Source: Clostridiales bacterium UBA1446 (GTDB lineage Bacteria > Bacillota > Clostridia > Oscillospirales > Oscillospiraceae). Taken from it: a stretch of 5,639 nt of DNA. The translations under genes were made by a program, and so were the position numbers. The notes below the pieces were generated by a model. That model was not told the DNA's origin, did not search any database, and worked only from the letters and a program-made list of their open reading frames with translations. Of this stretch, positions 5,547 to 5,639 are shown in pieces; the first letter of the stretch is position 1, and the number at the start of each line of letters is the position of its first letter. The stretch lies in contig DCTG01000141.1 in the NCBI GenBank assembly GCA_002329245.1, positions 21,834 through 27,472 on the forward strand, read 5' to 3'.

Positions 5547-5639
5547 CTATTCCTTCCAGATGGCGACAAGACCTTCCGCCTGCATTTTTTTCAGCAGAAT
5601 CAGCATCAGGGGGAAGAGGAACATACCGAATAACCCCAA
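5547..5639 (-). CDS. C-terminal fragment of a membrane protein, possibly AI-2E/YtvI family (continues past the right edge)
   Basis: The last 30 codons read LGLFGMFLFPLMLILLKKMQ followed by AEGLVAIWKE and a TAG stop. This is a hydrophobic transmembrane segment, a basic pair (KK) at its end and a short polar tail. The pattern of glycine, a long hydrophobic run ending LILLK, then a short amphipathic tail resembles the end of AI-2E family permeases, including the sporulation membrane protein YtvI (established family knowledge; the resemblance is my judgement on 30 residues). Another polytopic membrane protein is possible. It converges on the SASP gene and shares its terminator. Confidence 0.7.
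   Translation of the reverse strand: MGLFGMFLFPLMLILLKKMQAEGLVAIWKE

Overview
The window reads as chromosome of an endospore-forming Firmicute, most likely a Clostridia lineage of moderately high GC (an Oscillospirales/Ruminococcaceae-like organism is my guess from the SASP style and composition). Three things support this. L27 carries the N-terminal extension removed by the Prp protease, which is a Firmicutes/Fusobacteria trait. Two unmistakable spore genes are present (spoVAC and an alpha/beta-type SASP). A large S-layer-homology (SLH) protein indicates a Gram-positive wall with an S-layer-type anchoring system.

Left part, minus strand (1-1213): the conserved ribosomal operon rplU-prp-rpmA-obg. 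A near-consensus housekeeping promoter (TTGACA, 17 bp, TATACT) at 1185-1213 drives a leader of about 105 nt, then L21, the L27-processing protease Prp (ATGA overlap with rplU), L27 (3 bp behind prp), a hairpin with a short U-tract, and the first 28 codons of the Obg GTPase running off the left edge. Prp and its substrate L27 are adjacent.

Middle (1214-1923): a solitary spoVAC on the minus strand, without spoVAD/spoVAE beside it on the downstream side, preceded by a sigma-G-like forespore promoter. A 176-bp divergent intergenic region with two abutting dyads separates it from the plus-strand gene.

Right part (1924-5639): a 994-residue secreted protein with a signal peptide, a phosphodiester glycosidase (NAGPA-type) domain, Ig-like and jelly-roll-like modules and three C-terminal SLH repeats, closed by a strong terminator. 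Then comes a 359-bp gap that holds this terminator and a sigma-G-like promoter, then an alpha/beta SASP gene and a bidirectional terminator. Last is the C-terminal 30 codons of a convergent membrane protein, perhaps AI-2E/YtvI-like, running off the right edge.

Together this is a vegetative translation operon next to a small set of sporulation-related genes. I see no CRISPR array, mobile element, tRNA or rRNA, and no wholly novel system. The points most worth checking are the rplU leader with mutually exclusive pairings, the orphan spoVAC, the wall-anchored phosphodiester glycosidase between forespore genes, and the dyad pair in the divergent promoter region.
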